A DNA stretch of 40,283 bases, taken from assembly GCA_022711355.1 (NCBI GenBank), contig JAKLFE010000041.1:1-40283 (forward strand), written 5' to 3'. The stretch comes from Spirochaetota bacterium (lineage in GTDB: Bacteria > Spirochaetota > Spirochaetia > Treponematales > Rectinemataceae). Position numbers and translations under genes: made by a program. Positions 25,032 through 33,300 of the stretch are shown here, piece after piece. The first letter of the stretch is position 1, and each line of letters opens with the position of its first letter. The notes under the pieces were generated by a model, which saw only the letters and a program-made list of their open reading frames with translations, was not told where the DNA came from and searched no databases.

Positions 25032-25367
25032 AATGGCTTCCTTTTTCCGGCGGCCCCTCGGCCCCGGATCATCTAGATGCGCCCGTCTCCGACGGGCGTT
25101 GGTTCCGGCCCGCGGCTCATGGAGCCGCTGATCCGGGGTGGAGGGGAGCAAGCGGAGCAGTAGTTCTCTCGTCGGCTGGTGCTAAGCGGTTATTCCCCAG
25201 GCGGCGCGATGGGCGCCGCCGGAAGGAAAGCTGACAAAGGGCGCGACGGAAAAGTTCATTACCTGCGATGTCTCGCGTTTCTCTCTCTCGGGGCAGAGTA
25301 TACAGGAGTCCCGGGGAGCTTGTCACCAGGGCCGGCGGACCCCTCCGTCCCCGGCCCCGGGCCGGCC
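25032..25367 (-). promoter_or_regulatory. Promoter and 260-nt leader of the RRM gene
   Basis: GTGACA (25326-25321), an 18-nt spacer and TATACT (25302-25297) form the promoter, so transcription starts near 25290 and the leader is about 260 nt. The leader has a perfect 8-bp hairpin (25080-25087 with 25091-25098) near the ribosome site. At 25328-25336 and 25361-25369 a 9-bp inverted repeat (AGGGCCGGC and GCCGGCCCT) overlaps the stop of the Hsp20 gene and could end that transcript, but there is no T run. Nothing here looks coding. Confidence 0.55.
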
Positions 25368-25955
25368 CTAGTGGCCCGGCTGGCCCTCCTCGGGCTCGGT
25401 CACGATCTCGATGCGGATCCCCTCCGTGGAGGCGGCCTCCTGCTTGGGGGGCACCACGACCTTGAGGATGCCGTTGCGGAAAACGGCCTTGACCTCGCCC
25501 TGGGCGAACTTGTCCGCCGGGACGTAGTACTTCTGGCGCTCGACGTCCTTGAGCTTGAGGCGCCGCTTGAAGTAGCGGACGCCCTCGACCCCCTGGCCCG
25601 ACTCGCCGATCTTGGCGGCGAAGACCATGTAGTCGCCCTGGAAGCTGAGGCTGATGTCCTTCTCGTCGAAGCCGGCCAGGGCGAACTCGAAGACGAGGCT
25701 CCGCTCGGGCGTGAGGTAGTTGTTCATGGGGGGGTAGGAGTAGCTCGGGTAGTAGTCCGCGTTCTCGTCCTGGGCCATGTCGGCCCAGGGGCCGCCGGAG
25801 CGCCCCGCGCCCATGCCTGCCCCGGGGCCGTCGCGGCGGAACTGCTCGCCGAACTCCGGCCCGAGCTCCTTCATCTTCTCGCTGAAGTCCTTGGCGGCTT
25901 CGAAGATCTCGTCGAGCATCGTGCCGATGTCGACGTACATGCGGTTGCCTTTCAT
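25368..25955 (-). CDS. Small heat-shock protein, Hsp20 family (second of pair)
   Basis: This 195-residue ATP-independent chaperone has a N-terminal arm (1-75, helical then G/P-rich), the alpha-crystallin domain (about 80-172: SLVFEFALAGFDEKDISLSF, then YFKRRLKLKDVERQKYYVPA and FRNGILKVVVPP) and an acidic tail. The GILKVVVP block is the family hallmark. The first ATG (25955) lies 6 nt after the stop of the upstream Hsp20 gene. A second ATG at 25940 has AAAGG 7 nt before it and may be the real start, removing five residues. The two Hsp20 genes share one operon and are clearly related but diverged, so hetero-oligomers are possible. Confidence 0.92.
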   Translation of the reverse strand: MKGNRMYVDIGTMLDEIFEAAKDFSEKMKELGPEFGEQFRRDGPGAGMGAGRSGGPWADMAQDENADYYPSYSYPPMNNYLTPERSLVFEFALAGFDEKDISLSFQGDYMVFAAKIGESGQGVEGVRYFKRRLKLKDVERQKYYVPADKFAQGEVKAVFRNGILKVVVPPKQEAASTEGIRIEIVTEPEEGQPGH

Positions 25956-25961
25956 GGCGGC

Positions 25962-26504
25962 TCAGCTTCCTTCCCTGACGATGTTGACGCGGACCGCCTC
26001 GGCCTCGGGTATATCGAGGGCCGGCACGGTCACGGTGAGGAGGCCCGAGCGGAAGACGGCGCGGGCCTTGGCCTGGTCGTAGTCCTCCGCCGGGACGTAG
26101 TATTTCTGCCGATCGACGTCGCGGGGCCGGAAGCCCCGGCGCTCGTAGCGCCGATCCTCGGGGCCGGCCTCCGGCGCGCGGGCCGTCAGGACGAGCCAGT
26201 CCGCCTGGAAGCCGATCCGCACCGAGCCCTCGTCGAAGCCGGCGAGAGCGAACTGGAGCACGAGGGAACCCTCGCGGTCCTTGTAGGCGTTGACGGGGGG
26301 GTAGGGGTAGTAGCGGGGGGAGCGGCCCTCCTCGGGGCGGGGCTCGGGGCGGTAGAAGGGGTCGAAGCCGAAGGATCGGCCCTCCCCGGCCATATCCCGC
26401 AGCCGTTCGCCGAAGCGGCGGGCGGCTTCCTTGGCCTCGGAGGCGAAGCGCTCGAAATCGGGTCCCAGGTCGAGGTCGAAATCGAAGGTCCTGCAGCGGT
26501 TCAT
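25962..26504 (-). CDS. Small heat-shock protein, Hsp20 family (first of pair)
   Basis: This 180-residue protein has the same plan as its neighbour: an acidic and aromatic N-terminal arm (FDFDLDLGPDFERFASEA), a P/Y/R-rich linker and the alpha-crystallin domain (about 78-170: SLVLQFALAGFDEGSVRIGF, then RQKYYVPAEDYDQAKARAVF and SGLLTVTVPA). The shared segments DRQKYYVPA and ERQKYYVPA show the pair arose by duplication. GGGAGG lies 5 nt before the ATG. It is the first gene after a heat-shock-type spaced promoter and is followed after 6 nt by the second gene. Confidence 0.92.
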   Translation of the reverse strand: MNRCRTFDFDLDLGPDFERFASEAKEAARRFGERLRDMAGEGRSFGFDPFYRPEPRPEEGRSPRYYPYPPVNAYKDREGSLVLQFALAGFDEGSVRIGFQADWLVLTARAPEAGPEDRRYERRGFRPRDVDRQKYYVPAEDYDQAKARAVFRSGLLTVTVPALDIPEAEAVRVNIVREGS

Positions 26505-26629
26505 GAGATCCTCCCGTGAAGCGAGGCGTCCCCGCGGCCGCGTCGGCGCGGCGTCGGGGCTCCAGGTCCCGCCCTCCCTACGGAGCGGCGGCGATGGCGG
26601 GCCCCGAAGGCGCCCGCCGTCCGATATTT

Positions 26630-26658
26630 AAAGTAGCGCCTCTCCCGCGGGAGGGCAA
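26630..26658 (-). promoter_or_regulatory. Promoter of the hsp20 pair with internal palindrome
   Basis: TTGCCC (26658-26653), a 17-nt spacer and TACTTT (26635-26630). Most of the spacer is occupied by the perfect 12-bp palindrome CTCCCGCGGGAG (26642-26653), a possible repressor site. It is not the CIRCE element. Confidence 0.5.
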
Positions 26659-26662
26659 GGGC

Positions 26663-26697
26663 AAAAAAAGGAGGGCCGCCCCGGGGGCGGCCCTCCT
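26663..26697 (-). terminator. Intrinsic terminator of the 5'-nucleotidase gene
   Basis: AGGAGGGCCGCC (26669-26680) pairs with GGCGGCCCTCCT (26686-26697), and the minus-strand tail is a run of seven or eight T. It separates the 5'-nucleotidase gene from the hsp20 promoter. Confidence 0.9.
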
Positions 26698-26732
26698 CGG
26701 GCGCCCGCGGGACGCCCGGGATCAGGCTCGAA

Positions 26733-29018
26733 TCACTTCGCGGGAGGATAGAGGAGGGGGAGGTCGTTCGCCTCGCCCTGGGCAGCGAGCTCCTCGGGGA
26801 TGACCTTCCAGGTGCCGAGCTCGCCCACGACCACGTCGCCCTTCTGCTTCTCGAACCAGGTCAGGAGGTAGAAGCGCAGGTCCTTCGTGGTGGCGCTCGT
26901 GACGTTCCTCATCGCGAGGATGTCGGCCTTGGCCATGCCGGCGCCCTTCTCGAGGTGGCCGCCGCCGCCCTGGGCGCGGTAGGAGTTGATCGCGACGGAG
27001 TAGGTCTTGGCGGGGTCGAAGGCGGAGCCGTCGGCCATGCCGGAGATCGCCACGCGCTCGCCCGCGGGCTTGGAGACGTCGACCGTGTAGGTGATGCCGG
27101 CGGCGGAGTCGTAGTTGTAGTAGCGGGTCGCGGTCTGGTAGGCGCCGGTGCGGGCGTCCTGGACGAGCTTCCCGTCCTTGTCCTTCTGGAAGGCGATGAT
27201 GTGGTTGCCCTCGTTCGGCATGGTGTCGAACCAGAGCTTGTAGGAGTACTCGAGGAAGTCCTTGATCTGCTTGCCCGTCATGTCCATCGTGTAGAGGAAG
27301 TTCTCGTACACGTAGAGGTTGAACATGTCGCGGACGAAGAGGGTCCCGTCCGCGCTCGAGGGGATCGCCGCGTTGAAGGCCAGGGGCGCGGCGAAGGAGA
27401 CGTCGGCCTTCTTGAGGCCCATCGAGGGATCGGCGCAGATCTCGAGCTGGATGCGGTGGATGAGGTCGACGAAGGCCGAGTCCCCGAACATCGAGTCCTT
27501 GGTCGTGATCGTGCCGACCATCTTGCCGACCGGCCGGTCGACCCAGGACTTGACCTCGTCGAAGGCGCCCTGGAACTTGGCGACGAAGCCGGGATCGGGG
27601 GCCACGCCCGCGACGGGGAGGAGCTTGCCCTCCACCTTCTTGGACCAGGCGCCGGAGGCCGCGTCCCAGCTGAGGGTCACGTCGACGGAGGCCACGTTCT
27701 TGGCGGCGTTGAGGGCGCCGAAGATCGGCACGAGCTTGCCCGCGGGGTCGCGGACCTCGGCCTTCTTCTTGCCCGCGGGGTCCCAGCCCAGGCCGTCCCA
27801 GCCCTGGTGGTCGTGGCCCACGAAGACGAGGTCGAAGCCGGGGACCTGCTCGGCCACGAGCTGGGAGGCGTTCTCGTTGGAGGGGGTATCGGCCTTGGCC
27901 CCGCCGTAGCTGTAGTCGACGCCCGCGTGGAAGAGGCCGACGAGGAGGTCGGGCCGCTCCTTCTCCTGGATGATGGGCACCCATTTCCGGGCGCACTCGA
28001 CCATGTCCTGGAAGGCCATGCCGGTCCAGAACTGCGGGGGCAGCCAGTCGGGGATCTTGGGCGTGATCATGCCGAGGACGGCGATCTTGACGCCCGAGCG
28101 CTCGAAGACCGCGTAGGGCTGGAAGTAGGGCTCCCCGTTCTCCTTGACCGCGTTGGCGCAGAGGACGGGAGCCTTCACTTCCTTGTACAGCTTGTCGTAG
28201 ACGAGGTGGCCCGCCTCGATGTCGTGGTTGCCCACGCCGAGGGCGTCGTAGCCGAGGGAGTTGAGCGCCTCGCCCCAGAGGTGGCGGACGTCGTTCTTGA
28301 CGAAGTTGTAGTAGTAGACCGAGGGCTGGCCCTGGAGGGAGTCCCCGTTGTCCAGGAGGATGAGGTTCTTGCCCAGCTCGGCGCGCTTGGCCTTGACGAG
28401 GGTGGCGACCTGGGCGAGGGAGCTCTGCTCGGTCTTGGCCGTGATGAAGTTGTAGGGGAAGAGGGAGCCGTGGATGTCGGTCGTCTCCATGAAGGAGAGC
28501 TTGACCTCGCGGGGCCGGGCGACGTAGGCCTTGCCCTCGCGGCCGGCGTACCACTTCAGGTCCTCCTCGTCGATGGAGGCGGCTTCCTTCTCGAAGAGCC
28601 CCGGCTCGAAGGCGCGGGCCTCGAGGAGGGTCCAGCGACGCTGCCCGACCCAATCCGGGCCCTCGTCGAGGTAGCGGCCGTAGGCGGCCAGGTAGGCCTT
28701 GGTTATGAGGGCGTCCTGGAGGGCGCCGAAGTCGCCGTCCTTGGGCACCGCGAAGGGCAGCTCGTAGACCTCGAGCTTCTGGCCCGGCTCGATGAGGTCG
28801 GGGTTCCGCACCCCGTCCTTATTGGCGAACCACAGGACCGGCCAGAGGCGGTAGTCGCCGTAGCGCTCGGCAGCGATCGACTTGAGGGTCTCGCCCTTCT
28901 CGATCGCGTACTCCTTGGATACTCCCGCCTTCAGGGCGTCGAGGCCGGTGCCGGGCGCCTGGGCGGCGAGAGGCAGCAGGGCCAGGACCATGAGGGCGAC
29001 GAGGACGAACCTCCGCAT
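26733..29018 (-). CDS. Secreted LysM-5'-nucleotidase/2',3'-cyclic phosphodiesterase
   Basis: This 761-residue protein has a signal peptide (1-21), so it is periplasmic or surface exposed. Residues about 37-85 form a LysM-like domain (YAIEKGETLKSIAAERYGD, then NPDLIEPGQKLEVYEL) that may bind peptidoglycan. A helical linker follows. From about 172 comes a calcineurin-like metallophosphatase with the two-metal ligands: Asp181 and His183 (TTDIHG), Asp226 (DNGDS), Asn264 and His265 (GNHD), then FHAGVD and GHDHQ. The C-terminal 5'-nucleotidase substrate domain (about 480-740) ends with the NSYRAQGGGGH block. It should hydrolyse nucleoside monophosphates or 2',3'-cyclic nucleotides for scavenging. 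AAGGAGG lies before the ATG. It is a single-gene unit with promoter and terminator. Confidence 0.92.
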   Translation of the reverse strand: MRRFVLVALMVLALLPLAAQAPGTGLDALKAGVSKEYAIEKGETLKSIAAERYGDYRLWPVLWFANKDGVRNPDLIEPGQKLEVYELPFAVPKDGDFGALQDALITKAYLAAYGRYLDEGPDWVGQRRWTLLEARAFEPGLFEKEAASIDEEDLKWYAGREGKAYVARPREVKLSFMETTDIHGSLFPYNFITAKTEQSSLAQVATLVKAKRAELGKNLILLDNGDSLQGQPSVYYYNFVKNDVRHLWGEALNSLGYDALGVGNHDIEAGHLVYDKLYKEVKAPVLCANAVKENGEPYFQPYAVFERSGVKIAVLGMITPKIPDWLPPQFWTGMAFQDMVECARKWVPIIQEKERPDLLVGLFHAGVDYSYGGAKADTPSNENASQLVAEQVPGFDLVFVGHDHQGWDGLGWDPAGKKKAEVRDPAGKLVPIFGALNAAKNVASVDVTLSWDAASGAWSKKVEGKLLPVAGVAPDPGFVAKFQGAFDEVKSWVDRPVGKMVGTITTKDSMFGDSAFVDLIHRIQLEICADPSMGLKKADVSFAAPLAFNAAIPSSADGTLFVRDMFNLYVYENFLYTMDMTGKQIKDFLEYSYKLWFDTMPNEGNHIIAFQKDKDGKLVQDARTGAYQTATRYYNYDSAAGITYTVDVSKPAGERVAISGMADGSAFDPAKTYSVAINSYRAQGGGGHLEKGAGMAKADILAMRNVTSATTKDLRFYLLTWFEKQKGDVVVGELGTWKVIPEELAAQGEANDLPLLYPPAK

Positions 29019-29064
29019 GGATAGCCTCCTTGGCTTTCGGGATTGGGTGCTCTGAGCAGGGTCG

Positions 29065-29092
29065 AGTGTACACCCGGCCCCGCGGGATGCAA
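29065..29092 (-). promoter_or_regulatory. Promoter of the 5'-nucleotidase gene
   Basis: TTGCAT (29092-29087), a 16-nt spacer and TACACT (29070-29065). The leader would be about 40 nt and contains AAGGAGG. Confidence 0.6.
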
Positions 29093-29108
29093 AGCGATAA
29101 TCCGGGCC

Positions 29109-29642
29109 TCAGCCTTCGTCGCCGCCCTCGACGCCGAGCTCGGCGAGCCGGGCCTGGGCCTTCTTCCGCTCCCGCGGGAGGTCGAGCTCGGCGTAGGTGT
29201 CGGCGAGGTTGTACCAGGCCTCGCCGTAGCCCGGGTCGAGGGCCACGGCCTTCTCGAAGGCGGCGCGGGCGGCCGCATAGTCGCCGCTGCGGAACTCCAC
29301 GACGCCGAGGTCGTTCCAGGCCTCGGGGTAGTCGGAGCGCAGGACGAGGGCGCGCTCGTAGGCCGCGCGGGCGGCCGGGTAATCGTCGGCTTCGTAGGAC
29401 ACGAGGCCCAGGGCGAGGAGGAGGTCGGGGGCCTCGCCCTCGATGGCGAGGGCCGCCTCGAGGTCGGCCCGGGCCTCGGCGCTCCTGCCCGCCCTGCGGT
29501 GGGCCTCGCCCCGGTTGTACAGGAGGCCCGGGTTGCCGGGATCGAGCTCGAGGGCGGCCGAGAAGGCGGCGGCCGCCTCCTGGTACTTGCCGGCCTCGGT
29601 GAGGGCCCGGCCTTTGGCGTCGAGGGAGAATGCCGTATCCAT
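29109..29642 (-). CDS. TPR-repeat protein
   Basis: This 177-residue protein is almost entirely tetratricopeptide repeats. About five units are visible, with the consensus A-L-x-LDPG-x-P or YP-E-A-W at the turns (for example ALELDPGNPGLLYNRGEAHR, then YPEAWNDLGVVEFRSG and YGEAWYNLADTYAEL). It has no signal peptide or membrane helix, so it is a cytosolic protein-interaction scaffold. The ATG at 29642 is chosen because a GTG at 29669 lies within the promoter. No ribosome site is visible, and TATACT ends 6 nt before the ATG, so the mRNA may be leaderless. It lies just downstream of the kinase gene but has its own promoter. Partners are unknown. Confidence 0.85.
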   Translation of the reverse strand: MDTAFSLDAKGRALTEAGKYQEAAAAFSAALELDPGNPGLLYNRGEAHRRAGRSAEARADLEAALAIEGEAPDLLLALGLVSYEADDYPAARAAYERALVLRSDYPEAWNDLGVVEFRSGDYAAARAAFEKAVALDPGYGEAWYNLADTYAELDLPRERKKAQARLAELGVEGGDEG

Positions 29643-29648
29643 GGTATC

Positions 29649-29676
29649 AGTATACAACGGAAGGGGCACGGCTCAA
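29649..29676 (-). promoter_or_regulatory. Promoter of the TPR gene, leaderless type
   Basis: TTGAGC (29676-29671), a 16-nt spacer and TATACT (29654-29649), then exactly 6 nt to the ATG. It overlaps the end of the kinase gene. Confidence 0.6.
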
Positions 29677-31070
29677 GACGGGTCCCCGGCCCCGACCGAG
29701 AGCTCCCGGGCGTACTGGAGCCAGCCGTTCAGGGCGTCGTGGATCGCCCCGAGCTCCCGGCCCGAGAGGCCGCGGCCGAAGCCGAGGCGGGTCGCGCCCG
29801 CCTCGATCGCGAGCTCCCTGGCGCCGCGGCCCCGGACCTGGTAGAGGCTGTCCTCGATCCGGAATGGCCCGAGCTCGGCGAGGGGCCAGCTCCTCGAGCC
29901 GCCGAGGCCGAGGAGCCGCTGGCTGAAGCGGAGGCCCGAGCGGTCGAGGACGAGCTCGGTCGAGCCCAGCGCCCCTTTGATCATGAACCTCGCCATGGCG
30001 AGGCCGACCGCCCAGAAGGGGAGGCTGAACAGGGTGAAGAAGATCGGGGCCCCCATGGCGACGGAGCTGAAGGTCCAGAAGGCGACGAAGCCGAGCCAGA
30101 CGAGGGCGAAGGAGGCGCCGACGAGGCCGGTCCCTCCCCGTTCCCGGCCCGCCGGGGGCAGGAGGACGCGGATATGCTCAGCGTCCCGCTCGATAGCGAC
30201 GCGGCTCCCCGATGGGAGGGGGACCCTGCCTTCCGGGGCGGGTCTCCTCGCGGCCGCGGCCGGCCCCGGGAGGGGGGCGCGGCCCCGGAGCATCTCCGCC
30301 GCCCCGGCCGCGCCGATGAGCCGCCGCGCCTCGTCGGGCTCGAGCCAGTCGTCCAGGACCGCGGCGAGGGCGGGCGAGAGGCCGGGGAAGGATCCCAGGT
30401 CGGGCTTGAGGCCCCGCGCCGGCAGCTCGGCGGGATTGCGGCCGGAGAGGAGGAAGAGGGCCGTGGCGGCGGCGGCGTAGAGGTCGGAGCGGGGCGTGGC
30501 CCTGCCGGCCACCTGCTCGACCGGGGTGTAGCCGGCGGTTCCGACTAACGTGGCGCCCGGCGAGGCCGCCGAGCGGAGCGCGTCCTGCACTCCCGAGAAG
30601 TCGACGAGGGACACGCCCCCGTCGGGCCCGAGGAGGACGTTCTTCGGATTGACGTCGCGGTGCACGACGGGGGGGCGGAGCGAGCCGAGGTAGGCCAGGA
30701 TATCCGCGAGACCCGCGAGGATCGACGCCACCTCGGCGTCGGCGAAGCGCCGGCCCGAGTCGGCAAGCCGCTGGAGATCCCTTCCCTCGATCTTCTCCAT
30801 CGCGAGGACGAGGAGGAGCCGCCCGCCGGACTCCGCCTCGAAGTGCCCGAGGCAGCGGGGTATCCGCGGGTGCTCGAGGCGGCGGAGGGCCTCGGCCTCC
30901 CGGCGGAAGAGCTCGACGCCCTCCCAGCCCGGAGCCTCCCGGAGGTCGATGAGCTTGAGGACGAGCTCCCCCCCGCCCGCGGCGGGGCGGGCCGCCCAGG
31001 TCTCGCCGCCGTAGCCCGAGCCGAGGCGGGAAACGAGGAGGTAGGATCCGACCGGCTCGCCGGCCCTCAT
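29673..31070 (-). CDS. Serine/threonine protein kinase with C-terminal membrane segment
   Basis: This 465-residue Hanks-type kinase has a glycine loop (LGSGYGGETWAARP, about 13-26), the ATP lysine in LVLKLID, the catalytic loop HRDVNPKNVLL (about 137-147; DVNPKN instead of the usual DLKPEN), the DFS motif at the DFG site (VDFSGVQD) and activation-segment end GTAGYTPVEQ. After the kinase domain (about 1-265) come a P/A-rich linker and two adjacent hydrophobic helices (about 350-400), then a basic C-terminal domain. This layout would place the kinase at the inner face of the membrane. The start overlaps the adenylate cyclase stop by 3 bases (ATGA), so the two proteins are made together. The substrate is unknown. 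Confidence 0.9.
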   Translation of the reverse strand: MRAGEPVGSYLLVSRLGSGYGGETWAARPAAGGGELVLKLIDLREAPGWEGVELFRREAEALRRLEHPRIPRCLGHFEAESGGRLLLVLAMEKIEGRDLQRLADSGRRFADAEVASILAGLADILAYLGSLRPPVVHRDVNPKNVLLGPDGGVSLVDFSGVQDALRSAASPGATLVGTAGYTPVEQVAGRATPRSDLYAAAATALFLLSGRNPAELPARGLKPDLGSFPGLSPALAAVLDDWLEPDEARRLIGAAGAAEMLRGRAPLPGPAAAARRPAPEGRVPLPSGSRVAIERDAEHIRVLLPPAGRERGGTGLVGASFALVWLGFVAFWTFSSVAMGAPIFFTLFSLPFWAVGLAMARFMIKGALGSTELVLDRSGLRFSQRLLGLGGSRSWPLAELGPFRIEDSLYQVRGRGARELAIEAGATRLGFGRGLSGRELGAIHDALNGWLQYARELSVGAGDPS

Positions 31071-33139
31071 AGCCCCGAGCCGGCCTTGTTCATGCAGTTC
31101 TCGAGGTAGAAGCCCGCGGCCCCGTCCTCGGGGATGATGTCCAGGACGCGCTTGAAGTAGTAGATCGAGCCCGCGAAGTCCTTCTGGTAATACGAGAGCA
31201 TGCCCTGCTCGAAGAACATGTTGGCCTTCATCTTGCGCTCGAAGAGCTCGGGGGCGATGCCGTCGAGGATCTCGAAGACCGAGACGGGGGCGGCCTTGCC
31301 CTTGACCCTGACCTTGCCGATGAAGCGGTACTTGTAGGCGCCCGGGTCCTCGAGCATCTTGAAGGCCTGCTCCGAGATGGCGACGGCGATGTTGAAGGCC
31401 TTGGTGATGGCCTGGAGCCGCGAGGCCAGGTTGACGGCGTCGGAGATGACGGTGTTCTCCATGCGGTCGGATACGCCGACGACGCCGAGCATGAGGTCGC
31501 CGGCGTGGATGCCGACCCCCATGGAGATGGGCTTGTAGCCCACCTTGGCCCGGTGGCCGTTGTACTCGAGCATCTTGCCCTGCATGGCGATGGCCGAGCG
31601 GATGGCCTCGTCGGGGCCGGTCTTGTCCGGGAAGAGGGCCATGATGCCGTCGCCGACGTACTTGTCCACGAAGCCCCCGTTCTCGCGGATGATGGGCACG
31701 ACCCGGGAGAGGTAGGAGTTGATGAAGGCGAAGTTCTCCTCGACCGTGAGCCGCTCCGAGAGCTCGGTGAAGGCGCGGATGTCCGAGAAGAAGATGGTCA
31801 TCTCCTTCTTCGCGTGGTCGCCGAGGCGGAGGTCGATGACGTCGGCCTTCTCGAGGTGCTCGAGGAACTCCTTGGGGATGAAGCTCTTGACCGTCCGCGA
31901 GATGGAGTCGACGTAGTCGGAGAGGGCCTCGGCGGTCTCGAAGCTGTCGCTCACCTTCTTCACCAGGAGGAGGGCGCAGACGAAGCCGAACAGGAGGGCG
32001 CCGAGGGGGGCCAGGTAGATCGAGGCGGTGAAGGCCGGGGGGAGGAAGGGCTCGGCGGCGATGGAGGCGCAGAGGACCGCGAAGGCCGGGAGGATCCAGC
32101 GGGCCTGGGCGTCCTTCTTCCAGGCCTTCGCGGCGAGGAAGGCGGCGCAGGCGAGTGAGGCGAGGGCCGAGTAGGCGATCGCGGCGACGGCGAGGGAGGC
32201 GCGGAGGCCGGGCAGGGCCGCGGAGGCGGCGGCAAGGGCCGCGGGGGCGGCGAGGGCGAGGGCCCAGAGGGCCCCGGGCAGGCCGCGCCGGTAGGCGGTC
32301 CAGAATACGAAGGCGAGGGCCGAGCCGTGGAGCCCCAGGGCCGCCGCGCGCGCCGCGGCGGAGGAGGCCAGGGCGGCCAGGGCCGGCTCGAAGGGCAGGG
32401 CGGCCGAGAAGCGCAGCGTGAAGAGGGCCCCCGCGGCCAGCATGTAGGCGAAGAAGCCGAGGAACTCGAGGTTCTTCCGCCAAAAGAGGAAGAGGAAGAA
32501 GGACACGAGGCCGAGGATGAAGAAGCTCGCGCAGATCGCGACGGCGATGACGAGGGAGCGGGCCTGGAAGCGCTCGACCTCGGCGGCCTCGCCGAAGACA
32601 AGGAGGGGGTACAGGAGGCCGGGGCTCTCCAGGCGAGGCCCGCCCGGGGGGCTGTCGAGCTCGATCGCCACCGCGCTCCCCTCGGCCTGGAAGGAGAGGA
32701 AGGGCGAGCCGCCGCCGGCGCCCGCGTACAGGCTCCGGCCGTCGACCCGGGCCGCGGCGAAGGCGGTTATGCCGGGGACGTAGATCGCCATCCGGCGGGG
32801 GCCGGACCTGGTGTCGCCGGCTATGCCGACGCGGAGGCGGTAGGTGGCCCCGGACTCGGCCGCCGCGGGGGCCAGGTAGGGCAGGGAGCGGGGGCTGACG
32901 GTGACGAGCTCCGGGGCCGGGGCGCCGACGCGAAGCCCTCCCTCGTAGCGCTCCCACTCGCCGACCAGGGGTAGGGGGCCGGAGCCCAGCTCGTAGAGGA
33001 TGAAGCCGGCCCGGGCCGCGGTCCCGGCCAGGCCGCGGAGGGCGCAGCCGGCCGCTAAGGCGGAAAGGCAGGCGCAGGCCGCGATCAAGGCCGCGGCCTG
33101 CGCGGGCGAGGAGGGGCTTTTTTTGGCCTTTGGATGCAT
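31067..33139 (-). CDS. Membrane-bound class III adenylate cyclase
   Basis: This 690-residue protein has an N-terminal membrane helix, an external beta-rich domain (about 45-195), a block of about seven hydrophobic helices (200-400, a 7TM-DISM-like sensor layout), then the cyclase catalytic domain (about 440-620) and a helical C terminus resembling one TPR. The two metal aspartates are in FFSDIRAFTEL and YVGDGIMALF. The adenine-selecting Lys and Asp are in FVDKYVGDG and VISDAVNLASRLQ, which favours cAMP over cGMP. It has no ribosome site, and TATACT lies 6 nt before the ATG, so a leaderless mRNA is likely. The kinase gene overlaps its end. The ligand is unknown. Confidence 0.93.
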   Translation of the reverse strand: MHPKAKKSPSSPAQAAALIAACACLSALAAGCALRGLAGTAARAGFILYELGSGPLPLVGEWERYEGGLRVGAPAPELVTVSPRSLPYLAPAAAESGATYRLRVGIAGDTRSGPRRMAIYVPGITAFAAARVDGRSLYAGAGGGSPFLSFQAEGSAVAIELDSPPGGPRLESPGLLYPLLVFGEAAEVERFQARSLVIAVAICASFFILGLVSFFLFLFWRKNLEFLGFFAYMLAAGALFTLRFSAALPFEPALAALASSAAARAAALGLHGSALAFVFWTAYRRGLPGALWALALAAPAALAAASAALPGLRASLAVAAIAYSALASLACAAFLAAKAWKKDAQARWILPAFAVLCASIAAEPFLPPAFTASIYLAPLGALLFGFVCALLLVKKVSDSFETAEALSDYVDSISRTVKSFIPKEFLEHLEKADVIDLRLGDHAKKEMTIFFSDIRAFTELSERLTVEENFAFINSYLSRVVPIIRENGGFVDKYVGDGIMALFPDKTGPDEAIRSAIAMQGKMLEYNGHRAKVGYKPISMGVGIHAGDLMLGVVGVSDRMENTVISDAVNLASRLQAITKAFNIAVAISEQAFKMLEDPGAYKYRFIGKVRVKGKAAPVSVFEILDGIAPELFERKMKANMFFEQGMLSYYQKDFAGSIYYFKRVLDIIPEDGAAGFYLENCMNKAGSGL

Positions 33140-33270
33140 GGCGATAGTATATGCGAAATCCCTCGGGGGGAATACCGATATCCGCGCCCTTGCGGCCGTT
33201 TTACCGATCGACGATACTGCGTGATATCGACTTCACGTCGATCGCCGTATCGAGATCGCGGTTGCAAGAC
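33140..33270. promoter_or_regulatory. Divergent control region, cyclase versus hydrogenase
   Basis: The minus-strand -10 TATACT (33151-33146) is 6 nt from the cyclase ATG, and its -35 is poor. An inverted repeat, CGATCGACG (33205-33213) and CGTCGATCG (33236-33244), has perfect 9-bp arms and a 22-bp gap that contains GATATC. It may be an operator between the two units. No Rex or Fur consensus is visible. Confidence 0.5.
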
Positions 33271-33300
33271 TTGTCACTCCTCCTCGATACTGTCTATACT
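33271..33300 (+). promoter_or_regulatory. Promoter of the hydrogenase operon
   Basis: TTGTCA (33271-33276), an 18-nt spacer and TATACT (33295-33300), a strong sigma-70-type promoter. The leader is about 39 nt, AT-rich, with GGAGGG before the first ATG. Confidence 0.7.

Noticed and set aside
25031..25151. Longer RRM protein starting upstream
   Set aside because: The extension is Arg/Pro-rich, lies in the leader with a hairpin, and a good ribosome site sits just before the GTG at 25031.
29643..29669. GTG start at 29669 for the TPR gene
   Set aside because: It lies within the promoter hexamers and adds residues that do not fit the TPR pattern.
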